Source: Saprospiraceae bacterium (GTDB lineage Bacteria > Bacteroidota > Bacteroidia > Chitinophagales > Saprospiraceae). From it: DNA of 64,000 nt. The stretch spans positions 310,001-374,000 of the forward strand of contig JADJTQ010000003.1 in assembly GCA_016711125.1 (NCBI GenBank), read 5' to 3'. A program made the position numbers and the translations under genes. Below the pieces are notes generated by a model, which was not told the DNA's origin, searched no databases, and saw nothing but the letters and a program-made list of their open reading frames with translations. The stretch's first letter is position 1. Every line of letters starts with the position of its first letter. Of this stretch, positions 37,891 to 47,752 are shown in pieces.

Positions 37891-37951
37891 CTGTCGCGAC
37901 TGATTCAAGGCAAAAGCGGAGCAAAGTGTGACAGCTTTTCTCGAAATCATC
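37891..37951. repeat. Direct-repeat copy 2, abutting the sigma-factor remnant
   Basis: 'CTGTCGCG.CTGA', '.GTGACAGCTTT' and 'TC.AAATCA' occur in the same order as at 36889-36940, about 1 kb away and in the same orientation. The repeat occupies the place of the missing 5' part of the sigma gene. Confidence 0.6.
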
Positions 37952-37989
37952 AATCAGCCTTCAGCAATCCCAAATCCACAATCCACTTA

Positions 37990-40178
37990 TCACCTTGCCA
38001 AAGGATCCGGCCTCATCTGAAATTTAAATACTTTACTACTGGTACCCTTCCCACCTTCCATGTGAAAAGGAGCTCTGGTGCTGATCGTTGTCCAAATGCC
38101 ACGTCCTTTCCATCCGGCATTGATGTCATCGATTCTACCATCCATCCATTTGGTATAGAAACCCAGGGGATATGGTACTCGCAGTACGATCCATTTTCCG
38201 TCTTTTAAGACGAGTAAGCCCTCAGATTCATTACCGGTATTGATGGGTATGTTTCTCCTAAACCCAGTGTATTTCGCTGGTCGACCCAGGTATAGTAACT
38301 TGCCTCAGCACTACCGGGATAGTCGACACCTTTCATCTGCGGCAATGGCTCCGGGTAAAAAGTCCAGCCTTCAGGACAATGCTGCCCGGTTGCTGTAGGA
38401 CCATTGCGTGTCGCACATTTGGTGCAGTCAAAACTGGCCATATGACCACTGGCCAGAGCTACCCAGGCCACCCCCTTTCGATCGATATCCATCCCCCGGG
38501 GCGAAAATCCTTCGACTGGTTCTCCCATCTCATTAAGAGGCAGTTCAAAGTATTCCACCAAGCTCGTTGAGGGTGGATTGTCTCCGGGTTCAAACGTACG
38601 ATACCACCTGGATATCCTAAAGCGGACCCCACACCGAACCATCAGGTGCCGGCGCTACTGAATATAGTCCCCGGTTGATTCGTTTGCCCTGGAGGGGTCC
38701 ACCGGTTCATCTGGTTCCACGTATGCATCTCTTTTTCCGTTGCCGTTGGTATCCATGATCAAGGCGGTCCAGCCCTGCGAAGCCTCTTCATCTCCGGTTT
38801 CCAGGAATTTTTTGGAGTTAAGCCAACCAATGGCGCTGCCACCTCCACTGGTCCAGATGGTGTTGTTTTCATCTTCAGCAAACATCAGATGATGAGTACT
38901 AAAGCAGGTGTTGCAATGGGTATACGTTTTGGTCTTGGGATCATAGACACCTAGTTGTCTGCCTGAGCGATCGAGCGGAAATAGCTTGGCTGAAGGATGG
39001 CTTGATCCTTCTTTGCAGAAATCAGGATTGTCAGGAGGTCGGATTGCAGCGGTGATCCATACTCGTCCTTCCGCATCAATCATAGGGTTGTGTACATTTG
39101 CTTTACTTGTCCAGATCGCTTCGTCACCCCAATATGGCGAGGGCTGAGGCATTTCGGGTCCGGAAGCCGGTTTAGTAGCAGGATCGCGCATTGTTAGAGG
39201 AACCTGACTGATTTCGTGGGATAGGGGGTCCAGTACCGGAAGATAGTCGGCACTGGCTTCCAGCGCTCCGTACATTTTACCATTAGCATTGACCGTTGGA
39301 TCCCTTCGGTCCGTGGTAACAACATCATGCAGGTATGCCTTGGGATCGGCCCAGTCCCATTGGGTAATCACGACATTTCGTTCAATTCCCTGAGGTCTTG
39401 GCGGAACTTCCGGTATTTCGCCTGCTTCGATCCGGTCTGTCCAGTCAGCAAACATCTTGATTGCTCCATCAAAACCGATCCCGTGCATGCTCGATACCAT
39501 ATTTCCACCTGCCTGCCCCGATTGAATCCGTCGAGCCCAAGCTTCTTTTGAATTATTGAAAGAGCCAAGTGCTTCAGGTATGTGCCGGGTACCCAGATTT
39601 CCCAAACCATGGCAAGCAAGACAAGTCCCTGATTTTACCGTCCGAAGAAAGTTTGCCTGGGTTGTCATATTCGGTGATAAGCCATTGCCTTCTGGTCCGG
39701 TTCCAGGAAATTGACTTTTATCCGGTACCTCCAACAAAGAGAACCAGTATCCTGAAGGGTAATAGTGAGCTGCTGCCCGGTCATTTGGTGCAATGATGGC
39801 TTCCAGATCCAGGTTGCTGCCGGGAGTTGCTTCTTTCTTGGGCGAATCAACCAGACCATATCCGCGTACCCATACTGAATATTTTGCCGTTGGCAGATCA
39901 GGTATTAGATAGCGACCTTCATCATCGGTGACCACAATCTTTGCATACCGCGTTGGCAAGTCAAAGGTTTCTGCAATGACCCAGACACCGGCTTCCGGTC
40001 CATGGGGGCCAGTCACTGTTCCAGCCAAATCTGCCGGGCCGTTAGGGACAGGTTCTCCAGTCTTGCAGGAGCAAAGATTTAGAAACAAGAGAGCAATAAG
40101 GAAACGGGGTCCTTGGCTGTTTAAATGAAAAACAGCAGTCAATTGCTGAGTCGGAATTAGTCTAAAAAGCATTCTCAT
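37990..40178 (-). CDS. Haem-c lipoprotein with carboxypeptidase-like and propeller regions (four frameshifts)
   Basis: Starting at ATG 40178 (or 40172), this is a lipoprotein (LFLNLCSC lipobox). It has a carboxypeptidase-regulatory-like domain ('AGTVTGPHGPEAGVWVIAET', 'TDDEGRYLIPDLP'), a c-type haem motif CLACH, and a propeller-like C-terminal half ('GFSPRGMDIDRKGVAWVALA', 'ATGQHCPEGW', 'SYYTWVDQRNTLGLGE', 'APFHMEGGKGTSSK', 'RPDPLAR' then TGA at 37990). The reading frame is broken at 38694-38697 (C run), 38619-38621, 38589-38590 and 38252-38254; adding one base to each run restores a continuous ~730-residue protein. It is probably a periplasmic or outer-membrane redox protein of unknown substrate. 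Confidence 0.8.
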
Positions 40179-40450
40179 AGATAGTGTGGTCAAAGAACTA
40201 ATAGGAATAAACTGAAAACAATTGTGCGTCACTGCTGAGCTATGTATTAATGGCAATCCAATTGGAGCTAACTCAGAAATGGTACACTCAAGATCACGTT
40301 GCATTTAAGGTATTAAAATTTGTAGTTTCCTGAATAAAAATCTTGAAGTCCTCTCGATTTGTCAGGCTTTTCGGCTCACGCAGATCCTTTGGTATTGCAG
40401 ATGCAGACCTATAGAATGTTTCAGGATGTCAATTGAATAATTTTAATAAG

Positions 40451-40465
40451 ACAGATATATCCTGT
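40451..40465. promoter_or_regulatory. Near-palindromic operator before the Rrf2-nor locus
   Basis: ACAG-ATATATC-CTGT lies 28 bases before the Rrf2 start. Adding one G (ACAGGATATATCCTGT) makes a perfect 16-bp palindrome, so it may be a perfect site with a homopolymer error. An Rrf2-type autoregulatory site is the obvious reading; this is inference. Confidence 0.5.
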
Positions 40466-40492
40466 TAAAACTTATTTGTTAGTTTTATCGCC

Positions 40493-40932
40493 ATGTTGAA
40501 AAAAGCTGCTCAAGATGCAATAAAGTCGTTAAGTTTTATGGTTGCCAAGGCATTGAAAAAAAAACTTCTAACGGTGAGTAAGATAGATGAAGCTAACAGA
40601 TCAGCTGAAGTCTTTGCTTCAAAGATATTGCAGAAATTGGTCTCTGCTCTCATGATACCTTCATTGATAGGAGGTGGAAGTGGTTTTCACTGCTCCTCCG
40701 ATTGTGCAAGCAAACCAACTATATTGAGCGCATGGTAAAAACCGACGAACATGACTTATCTTTCGAAGATTGCATGGTTGGGCTTGAGGCACTATTGATA
40801 TGATCCACTCAGTGAATGATCAAAGAAGATCTTTTTGAGGTTACGATCCATCAGATTTTTCAAAATGAAAAGCAGATTATTTCAAATTTAAATACAGAAG
40901 AAATTCAAAACAAATCGGACAAGCTTAAATAA
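40493..40932 (+). pseudogene. Rrf2-family (NsrR-like) regulator, frame-disrupted
   Basis: The first 81 codons read like the N-terminal winged helix of an Rrf2 regulator: 'KKAAQDAIKSLSFM', 'EVFASKILQKLVSALM', 'GGGSGFHCSSDCASKPTIL'. A second frame continues with 'KTDEHDLSFEDCMVGLEALL', matching the Fe-S-cysteine loop region (only the first Cys kept), then two in-frame stops, then 'MIKEDLFEVTIHQIFQNEKQ' as the C-terminal helix, ending at TAA 40930-40932. It sits 22 bases before norC. Rrf2 proteins such as NsrR sense NO with an Fe-S cluster and repress nor genes, so context fits. Part of the damage may be sequencing error, but loss of cluster cysteines suggests real decay. Confidence 0.75.
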
Positions 40933-40954
40933 TTAATTTTAAATATCGAATCTT

Positions 40955-41398
40955 ATGTTATCGAAAAACCAGGCTCGAATCTTTTTTCTCGGAGGCACCG
41001 CGGTATCTTTTGCGATATTCCTTGGCCTTTCATGGCACTCACTAAGTAGTGAGGTGCCCAAGCAAACCAACTCTCAGAATATCACACCTCAAGTGATAAA
41101 TGGTAAAAAACTTTGGGAGGCTAATAACTGTATGGGTTGTCACACCATTCTTGGTGAAGGGGCTTACTATGCTCCGGAACTCACCAAGGTGATTAACCGC
41201 CGTGGCGATGAATTTGTAAAGGCAGTGCTGATGTCAAAAACTCCCTGGCAACCGCGTGGCCGGAAAATGGTTGCGTACGGATTTTCTGAAAGTGAAGCAG
41301 CCGATCTCGTCGAATTTTTTCGCTGGATTGGGGAAACCGATCTAAATGGATTTCCGGCACCCCCAAAGTATAAATCAACTATTAACCTTGAAAATTAA
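40955..41398 (+). CDS. norC: Nitric oxide reductase subunit C (cytochrome c)
   Basis: This 147-residue protein has one N-terminal membrane anchor (~10-28) and a periplasmic mono-haem cytochrome c domain: 'NGKKLWEANNCMGCHTILGE' with CMGCH at ~59-63, 'GAYYAPELTKV', and the distal Met in 'GRKMVAYGFSE'. NorC feeds electrons to NorB for reduction of NO to N2O. Its length matches the family. It is followed 6 bases later by norB, so the enzyme is the cytochrome-c-dependent type. No quinol-oxidising fusion is present. Confidence 0.95.
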   Translation: MLSKNQARIFFLGGTAVSFAIFLGLSWHSLSSEVPKQTNSQNITPQVINGKKLWEANNCMGCHTILGEGAYYAPELTKVINRRGDEFVKAVLMSKTPWQPRGRKMVAYGFSESEAADLVEFFRWIGETDLNGFPAPPKYKSTINLEN

Positions 41399-41404
41399 TC
41401 CCTC

Positions 41405-42735
41405 ATGAAATATCAATCACAGAAAGTAGCATATTGGTTTTTGCCTTATCCATGCTTTTATTATCTCTACAAATAGTGTATGGTTTTATTATGGGTTTTG
41501 CCCACATGGGATATGATAATTTACATAGTTTCATTCCTTTTAATACTGCCCGGGCGGTGCATACTAATCTCCTTGTCGTTTGGCTTCTTTCGGGCTTTAT
41601 GGGAGCAGCTTATTACATTATTCCCGAAGAAGCAGAAAATGAGTTGGTGAGTGTCAAATGGGCGTATATTCAACTCATTTCGTTAGCGCTGGTCGGCATT
41701 ACGGCGATCATCGGGTATCACTTTAATTATTGGGAAGGTCGAAAATTTCTTGAAATTCCCCGGCCACTTGATTGGCTTGTAGTGGCTAATGTACTTTTGT
41801 TTCTAGGCCTGATTCTCGCAACCTTATTTAAAGGTAAAAAACGAACTACAACTGCACTGGTGCTGACCATGGGTTTATTTTTTGCCGCATTGCTTTATCT
41901 CCCTGGTATGATTTGGTTTGACAATCAGACGATGGATTCATTTTTCCGATGGTGGGTTGTGCATCTTTGGGTGGAAGGTGTTTGGGAATTAATTATGGGC
42001 GGAATCCTGGCCTTTTTACTGATTAAGTTGACCGGAGTGGATCGTGAGGTTATAGAAAAATGGCTATATGTAATTGTGGGGTTGACTTTTATTTCCGGTA
42101 TTCTTGGGACAGGCCATCATTATTATTTTATAGGCGCTCCAAAGTATTGGTTAATAATCGGAGGTATTTTTTCAGCAATGGAGCCTCTTGCCTTTTTGGC
42201 GATGGCTTTATTTGCAGTCGCAATGTATCGCAAGGGAGAAAAAAGACATCCCAATAAGATGGCACTGAACTGGACTTTAGGCACGGCCATCGTCTCGTTT
42301 GCAGGGGCTGGTTTATTGGGCCTTGCCCACACATTTCCCGCCGTCAACCTTTATACCCATGGTACGTTGGTTACAGCAATGCACGCTCATCTTGCCTTTT
42401 GGGGAGCTTATGGTATGATCGTTCTTGCACTCATTAGTTACACCATGCCTAATATGACCGGTCGTAAGTTCTATGATTCAGCCACCGGAAACTATGCATT
42501 TTGGCTATCAAATATTGGGATGATCGGTATGACAACGGCATTTGCTGCGGCCGGTGTAGCCCAGGTTTACATGGAACGGATCATGGGCTTAGAATTTGGG
42601 GAGGTTCAGAAGGAAATCCAGATACACTTTCTGGTTCTGGTACTCTGCGCAACTTTATTTGCGACGGGAATTACCTTGTATATTTATGAATTTGTCCGAT
42701 ATGGAAGACCTACCGATGAGGCATTGATCAAGTGA
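41405..42735 (+). CDS. norB: Nitric oxide reductase subunit B (frameshift near the start)
   Basis: This is the catalytic haem-copper-oxidase-type subunit, ~443 residues and 12 helices. Ligand histidines lie in 'ARAVHTNLLVVWLLSGFMGAA' (low-spin haem; HTN), 'HLWVEGVWELIMGG' (non-haem iron side), 'GTGHHYYFIGAP' and 'AMHAHLAFWGAYG'. The true start is ATG 41405 (MKYQSQKVAYWF), with the frame lost at the T5 run 41438-41442 and resumed as ALSMLLLSLQIVYGF. One added T gives YWFFALSML, matching the family. It lies in the inner membrane and reduces 2 NO to N2O. Confidence 0.95.
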
Positions 42736-42871
42736 GCATAAATGGCGATTACTTGTGGGTTTTAAGGAATGGCAAGCCAATTTTGGTTTTCTTCTAAATT
42801 GATCAAAGTGAAGAAGAAGTACTTTGGCTCCTGTATTCCAGATGATGAAAAAGTGAAGTTTGAGCTGTAAT

Positions 42872-42886
42872 TTTATAAATTATAAA
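42872..42886. promoter_or_regulatory. Perfect AT-rich palindrome before norQ
   Basis: TTTATAA-A-TTATAAA, two perfect 7-bp arms about one base, lies 46 bases before the norQ ATG in a ~200-base gap. It may be an operator for an NO- or O2-responsive regulator, suggesting norQD has its own promoter. AT-richness raises the chance of coincidence. Confidence 0.35.
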
Positions 42887-42932
42887 TTTATTGTCGCTGA
42901 GGTTGGCACTGATATCCTTAAAGAAGTAAACT

Positions 42933-43745
42933 ATGAATAATGATTCTTTTTTGATCAATGCTAACAAAGTAAAGGTTCAACCATACTACCGTCCCATTGA
43001 CAAGGAGGACGAAGTTTTTCAAAAATCATTTGAGAATAAACTTCCCCTCCTTCTTAAGGGCCCTACCGGTACCGGAAAATCCCGTTTCGTTGAGTACATG
43101 GCTTATAAAAATGACCTACCTTTGATCACTGTCAGCTGTCATGAAGAAACCTCAGCAACTGATTTGATTGGGCGATTTATTATTAAGGGTGCTGAAACTA
43201 TTTGGATTGACGGTCCACTTACCACTGCTGTGAGGACCGGGAGTATTCTTTATCTCGATGAAGTGGCAGAAGCACGTCCGGACGTTGTGGTGGCTATTCA
43301 CTCTTTGACCGATCATCGCCGTGAGCTTTATATTGATAAATTGGGAGAAGTGGTTAAAGCTCATGAAGACTTTTTACTGATTGCCTCATTTAATCCCGGT
43401 TATCAGAGAGGATTCAAAGAATTAAAACCTTCGACCCGCCAGCGATTTGTAGCGTTGTCATTTCAATATCCTGATCCCGGGATTGAAGCAGAGATCCTGG
43501 TTCAGGAAAGCGGAGTTGAAGAGGGTTTAGCTAAAAAACTTGTCAATATTGGCAGTAAGATCCGTAATCTAAAGGAAATGGGTCTAACTGAGACAGTCTC
43601 AACCCGCTTGCTGGTAGATGCTGCCAAGCTAATCGTATCAGGATTGCCAAAACGACTTTCGGTTAAAGTGGCTATAGTCGAACCTTTGACCGATGACGAT
43701 GACATAGCCCAGGCTTTAATTGATGCATGCAATTTGTTGATCTGA
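42933..43745 (+). CDS. norQ: NorQ/CbbQ-type MoxR AAA+ ATPase
   Basis: This 270-residue ATPase has Walker A GPTGTGKS at 43-50, 'VSCHEETSATDLIGRF' typical of CbbQ/NorQ/GvpN, Walker B 'SILYLDEVAEARPDVV', sensor 'LLIASFNPGYQ' and the arginine-finger region 'LKPSTRQRFVAL'. Together with NorD it is needed to insert the non-haem iron into NorB. The stop is 2 bases before the norD start, so the pair is coupled. Confidence 0.93.
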   Translation: MNNDSFLINANKVKVQPYYRPIDKEDEVFQKSFENKLPLLLKGPTGTGKSRFVEYMAYKNDLPLITVSCHEETSATDLIGRFIIKGAETIWIDGPLTTAVRTGSILYLDEVAEARPDVVVAIHSLTDHRRELYIDKLGEVVKAHEDFLLIASFNPGYQRGFKELKPSTRQRFVALSFQYPDPGIEAEILVQESGVEEGLAKKLVNIGSKIRNLKEMGLTETVSTRLLVDAAKLIVSGLPKRLSVKVAIVEPLTDDDDIAQALIDACNLLI

Positions 43746-43747
43746 CC

Positions 43748-45514
43748 ATGGATCTGGACGAATTATTATTTGGTGGAATTGTCAGGTATTTAAAAAAAAG
43801 GAGGGAACGACGGGGAGTTGTAGACCCTGCCAGAATAGTATTGCAGGAAATAAAGCCTAGGCTGACCATTTTGGCCAGGGCTTTTAGCGGCAGACCGGTA
43901 GAGATATTTGAAGCAGAAAGGGAAGGAGGGTACAAGGATGATAATTTCTTCCTTCCACGACAAGTCTCCTTTTTTACCAGCCTGGATGACAATCTGGCTT
44001 TCTACTTTTTTCGAATTGTCTATCTCAGTATTCAGCAACAGCTCAATTTAAATTGGCAGCTATCGGACCTGGAAGAATCATTGGAGGCCTCACACAATCA
44101 AGCAAGAATGTCGTCAGTAAAGGTGCTGCACGTCATGCAATCGGAGTACCCTGAAGTTTACAAACTCTATTTAAACTTGCTCGATCAGAATCAGGATAAT
44201 GTGACCTCTAAACCTGAAGACTTAACCTGGTTTTTTGGTAAATGGATGAAAAATGAGGGAGTTGGAAATACATCAGAGCAATCAAATGGAGTGGGTGATC
44301 AAATACGCAATCATATCAATCCTAATCCGGAAACGACCCTAAAGGCAAAAGCAGTAGAAGAAATTAAAAGCCTGCAGGTCGATAAAAAGCAGCAAGAGGA
44401 TTATGTGATGACCCACAATTTCGAAAAAGTCGAAACGGCCGATGAGTTTAGCGGGATGTGGCGTGATTTTGATGGAGATGATGATCTGGAGAAACACGAA
44501 GATGCTCTCGATGAATTAAATTTAAAATTCACAGTAAGGGTCGATGATGTGACCCACAGTGTGTATCAGGCAGATTTTATTGAAAATACCACTATAGCAG
44601 AAAGTAGTGAATCGACCGACAAAGAAAATTTCCTTTCTTATCCAGAGTGGAATTATCGAAAGCGAGAGTACCGGGACGATTTTTGTAAGTTATTTCCGAT
44701 GTTCCAGACTGCCTCCGATATTGACTATTATCACGCCACCATTAAGAAGTATGGTACGATCCTGATGGGATTGCGAAAGCAGTTAGTCAACATCAATAAT
44801 AAGAGACAGGAGGTGCGTAGACAAAATGACGGACCTCTGTTTGACCTTGATGCCATTATTGATTTGTATGCCGATGTTGTGGCAAATCGCACTCCATCTG
44901 ATAAGATTTATCTTTTTACCCGTAAAAACCAAAAAGATCTTTCCGTCGTACTGCTCCTTGACGGGAGCCTATCTAGTGATAGCTATGTTCTCGGAAATCG
45001 GGTCATAGATGTGGAAAAAGAAGTCTCGATACTCTTTGGCGAAATTCTTGATGAATTTGAAACGGATTTTTCCGTTGCCATCTTTTATTCCAAGACAAGG
45101 AATTATTCAAATTATAATGTATTAAAAGACTTTAATGAAAAGTGGTCTCAAGCGAGATTTAAAATAGGTGCTGCCCAACCCAATGGCTATACCAGAATAG
45201 GTACTGCCCTTCGCCATGCCGGATCCGTTTTAGAGAAAAGACCGACAAAAAATAAATGGATCATTTTATTATCGGATGGAAAGCCAAATGACTACGATAA
45301 ATATGAAGGCAAATATGGTATACAGGACGTAAAACAATCACTACATGAATTGTATCAACACAATATTAATGCCTACGCCGTAGCTATTGAAGCTCAAGCT
45401 CGTTATTATTTACCCCAGATGTTTGGTCCGAACCATTACCAGATCCTTCATTCTCCTGATGCCTTATTAAGCTCGATGGTGCATCTTTTTGATAAGATAA
45501 GATACCATTCATAA
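43748..45514 (+). CDS. norD: NorD-like VWA-domain activation protein
   Basis: ATG 43748 (MDLDELLFGG), 2 bases after norQ, is preferred to an earlier ATG inside norQ. The ~588-residue protein has a long helical N-terminal half and a C-terminal VWA domain with the metal-ion-dependent adhesion motif DGSLS (Asp405), plus 'TRIGTALRHAG' and 'IILLSDGKPNDY'. NorD partners NorQ in maturing nitric oxide reductase. Length agrees with the family (~600). It ends the nor operon; no norE or norF is present. Confidence 0.92.
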   Translation: MDLDELLFGGIVRYLKKRRERRGVVDPARIVLQEIKPRLTILARAFSGRPVEIFEAEREGGYKDDNFFLPRQVSFFTSLDDNLAFYFFRIVYLSIQQQLNLNWQLSDLEESLEASHNQARMSSVKVLHVMQSEYPEVYKLYLNLLDQNQDNVTSKPEDLTWFFGKWMKNEGVGNTSEQSNGVGDQIRNHINPNPETTLKAKAVEEIKSLQVDKKQQEDYVMTHNFEKVETADEFSGMWRDFDGDDDLEKHEDALDELNLKFTVRVDDVTHSVYQADFIENTTIAESSESTDKENFLSYPEWNYRKREYRDDFCKLFPMFQTASDIDYYHATIKKYGTILMGLRKQLVNINNKRQEVRRQNDGPLFDLDAIIDLYADVVANRTPSDKIYLFTRKNQKDLSVVLLLDGSLSSDSYVLGNRVIDVEKEVSILFGEILDEFETDFSVAIFYSKTRNYSNYNVLKDFNEKWSQARFKIGAAQPNGYTRIGTALRHAGSVLEKRPTKNKWIILLSDGKPNDYDKYEGKYGIQDVKQSLHELYQHNINAYAVAIEAQARYYLPQMFGPNHYQILHSPDALLSSMVHLFDKIRYHS

Positions 45515-45609
45515 AAGGATATTCGAATACCCAAAAGTCAAAAATATTTTTGCGCAAATCTCTCTACCAGTCAAAAAGAAGCATACCTTTCGGCCAAATA
45601 GTTGACTTT

Positions 45610-46104
45610 ATGAATACTAAATTTCTTTTAGGAGCAATGATGCTCTTATGGTTAGGGCTTTCCTCAAGATCCCATGCGCAAACAGCTTTTGAATGGGACT
45701 TTCACGGGATCGGTTTTGAAGTAGCCTCTGATTTTAATGTACAAGCTAATAACGAATCTGAATTTACCGCTGTAAGTAGTGATGGGATTATTGCAGTAAC
45801 ACTACTCCCTTGGGCTGATGCCACCGTGTCGATGGAGCATCTGGCTGAAGCAACAATCAGCACTGCCGAGCAATTGGCTACATTTGACCGGGCCGAGATA
45901 GATGGAGACGCTATTGATTTGGGAGATCTCGAAGGTTACTTTATTGTTGCAGCCACAGACGATTATCAATCGTACGATTTTTTATTGGTTGCACTTTTAC
46001 TCGATGTCGAAAGTTCGACCAACCTGGTGGTGGCCATTGGATTTATGGATGGCAATGAAGATGAAGCGATTGATATTCTGGGGAGTATTTATGCTTATGA
46101 TTAG
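45610..46104 (+). CDS. Small secreted protein of unknown function
   Basis: ATG 45610 gives a typical signal peptide (MNTKFLLGAMMLLWLGLSSRSHAQ); the longer frame upstream is unlikely. The ~140-residue mature protein is acidic, alpha/beta in appearance ('DFHGIGFEVASDFNVQANNE', 'GIIAVTLLPWAD', 'LEGYFIVAATDDYQSYDFLL', 'FMDGNEDEAIDILGSIYAYD'). It loosely resembles secreted proteins that handle a reporter of user activity such as DcrB-like folds, but I cannot assign a family. It lies 95 bases after norD and could be in the same transcript. Confidence 0.65.
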   Translation: MNTKFLLGAMMLLWLGLSSRSHAQTAFEWDFHGIGFEVASDFNVQANNESEFTAVSSDGIIAVTLLPWADATVSMEHLAEATISTAEQLATFDRAEIDGDAIDLGDLEGYFIVAATDDYQSYDFLLVALLLDVESSTNLVVAIGFMDGNEDEAIDILGSIYAYD

Positions 46105-46185
46105 CAAAAGATGGCTGCTAAAGGATCTTATTTATTTAGTGGATAAGGATATGACTTAAAATTACTACTTTAAATTTGTACTTGT

Positions 46186-47217
46186 TTAGGCACTATGCGC
46201 CATGTCGACCACCTTTCGCACTTTTTTCCAATCTACCTCTCCCAATAGCGCGCACTCGGCACCAATAATAAATTGTGTGGGAGCATTGGATAAAACTTCA
46301 CTTGCTGTTTGCTGAACTTGATCGATGTTACCAGAGGTGATAGGGCCATTTTTTTCCAGGCCACCCATAAAGGGCCTTTTAAACATGAGACCTAGTTCTT
46401 TAGGACTCAGGGTTCCATTTCCCAGTTTGGTACTACAATTCACGATTTGACCTGGGTAATCTAAAAAGGGTGCTAAGTCATTATACCCACCTTCATAATC
46501 GCAGACATGCAAAATATTACAATGACAATCAGCATTGATCTCATTCATGATGGTGAGATCATGAGGCTTGACATACTTCAGGAAGATACTTGCATCGTCA
46601 AAACGGAATGCTTCACCACCCTGAGTGGAGGCCAAAAATCCGTCAACTCCTAATTTGATACATTCTTTAGCAAATACCATCACACTATCCGTGATCATCT
46701 CCATTCCTTTTTTCACATTCTCGGGATCTTGCTTCAAATGTTCAGTTAAAAGTTGGCTGCCAATACTATGCCCTGCACACATAAAGGGTGAGTAGAGAGT
46801 GACTATCACAGGTGCCAAAGATTTTCCTTTTTTCACCAATTCTTTAACCACGTAAAGCTGATCGCGGTAGAAATCTTTGCCATAGAACGGCATTTTTCGC
46901 CAATCTGCCGGCCGCTTGATTTCATGAAGGACCGGAAAAGTCTGCTCATACTGGACCTTGATAAAGTCCATGTCAATGGCAGTAAAATATTCCAAATGTC
47001 GTTTTACCGCAGCATTACCCCAGCGATAACTATCGCCAAAATGAACGAAAAAACCCGCTGGCACATACCACTCATGCGGATTTCCAGCAATCAATTGCAT
47101 GATTACTTCCCGTTTATTGATGGTTGACCGTAATCCAGGGGCTCTGTCGATCAATGCAGCAGCAGCTGAGATGCTTAGAGATTTTACGAAGTCTCTTCTC
47201 CTGATTAATTTTTGCAT
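46186..47217 (-). CDS. Tat-exported uroporphyrinogen-decarboxylase-like (URO-D family) protein
   Basis: This 343-residue protein begins with a twin-arginine signal (LIRRRDFVKSLSISAAAA). The rest resembles the URO-D/MtaA TIM-barrel family: 'FTAIDMDFIKVQYEQTFP', 'PVIVTLYSPFMCAGH', 'ECIKLGVDGFLASTQGGEA', 'HVCDYEGGYNDLAPFLDYPG', 'KRPFMGGLEKNGPI', 'FIIGAECALLGEVDW'. Family members decarboxylate uroporphyrinogen or transfer methyl groups from corrinoids with a zinc ion. Export argues against a haem-biosynthesis role. Substrate unknown. Confidence 0.85.
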   Translation of the reverse strand: MQKLIRRRDFVKSLSISAAAALIDRAPGLRSTINKREVIMQLIAGNPHEWYVPAGFFVHFGDSYRWGNAAVKRHLEYFTAIDMDFIKVQYEQTFPVLHEIKRPADWRKMPFYGKDFYRDQLYVVKELVKKGKSLAPVIVTLYSPFMCAGHSIGSQLLTEHLKQDPENVKKGMEMITDSVMVFAKECIKLGVDGFLASTQGGEAFRFDDASIFLKYVKPHDLTIMNEINADCHCNILHVCDYEGGYNDLAPFLDYPGQIVNCSTKLGNGTLSPKELGLMFKRPFMGGLEKNGPITSGNIDQVQQTASEVLSNAPTQFIIGAECALLGEVDWKKVRKVVDMAHSA

Positions 47218-47554
47218 TTTTTTAATTTCGATTTATAACAGGATATGTGTTCTAATATACAGAGTCTATCTCATTTTCCAGTGAAATGATGGATTCAACA
47301 TTTAGTATTTAAAAAAGCTAGATCAGGTCGATCGAAGTCAATCCGATTTAGGAAGGAGCACAGCTAAAGGTAAGGGCAGATTCTATATACTAGTCGCAGC
47401 CGGCATTTTACTGATGCTTGGACTATTCTTTCGAGGCCGATAAATCAAAAGAAGATCCGCAAAAAATTATATGTAAGTCAAACGGGGCGTGTACAAGATG
47501 ACCAAATTAACAACCTCGTTAATAATCAAAATCAGTAGAAGACCTTTGAGCAAG

Positions 47555-47665
47555 GGTTTAAAGACTTTCCGTCAGCAATCAGTAGCTTACTTCGTCTCAC
47601 CAAGCCAGAAACGACGATCTGCGGCTGCAGCATCAAGTTGCGTAATTCAATAGCCCCTTAAGGAA
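47555..47665. repeat. Dispersed palindrome-rich repeat, copy B
   Basis: Aligns with 31205-31345 through 'TCAGTAGCTTACTTCGTCTC', 'CCAGAAACGACGATC', 'GGCTGCAGCATCAAGTTGCG' and 'CCCCTTAAGG'. The rest of the 47218-47752 gap holds nothing I recognise. Confidence 0.7.
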
Positions 47666-47752
47666 AACGGCAGTCTGAGAAAGAAAATCGACGGACTTCT
47701 AGAGGAACCGTGAGATTTTGGGATCCTTGCCTTGCTTTACCTTGCCTTCTAT

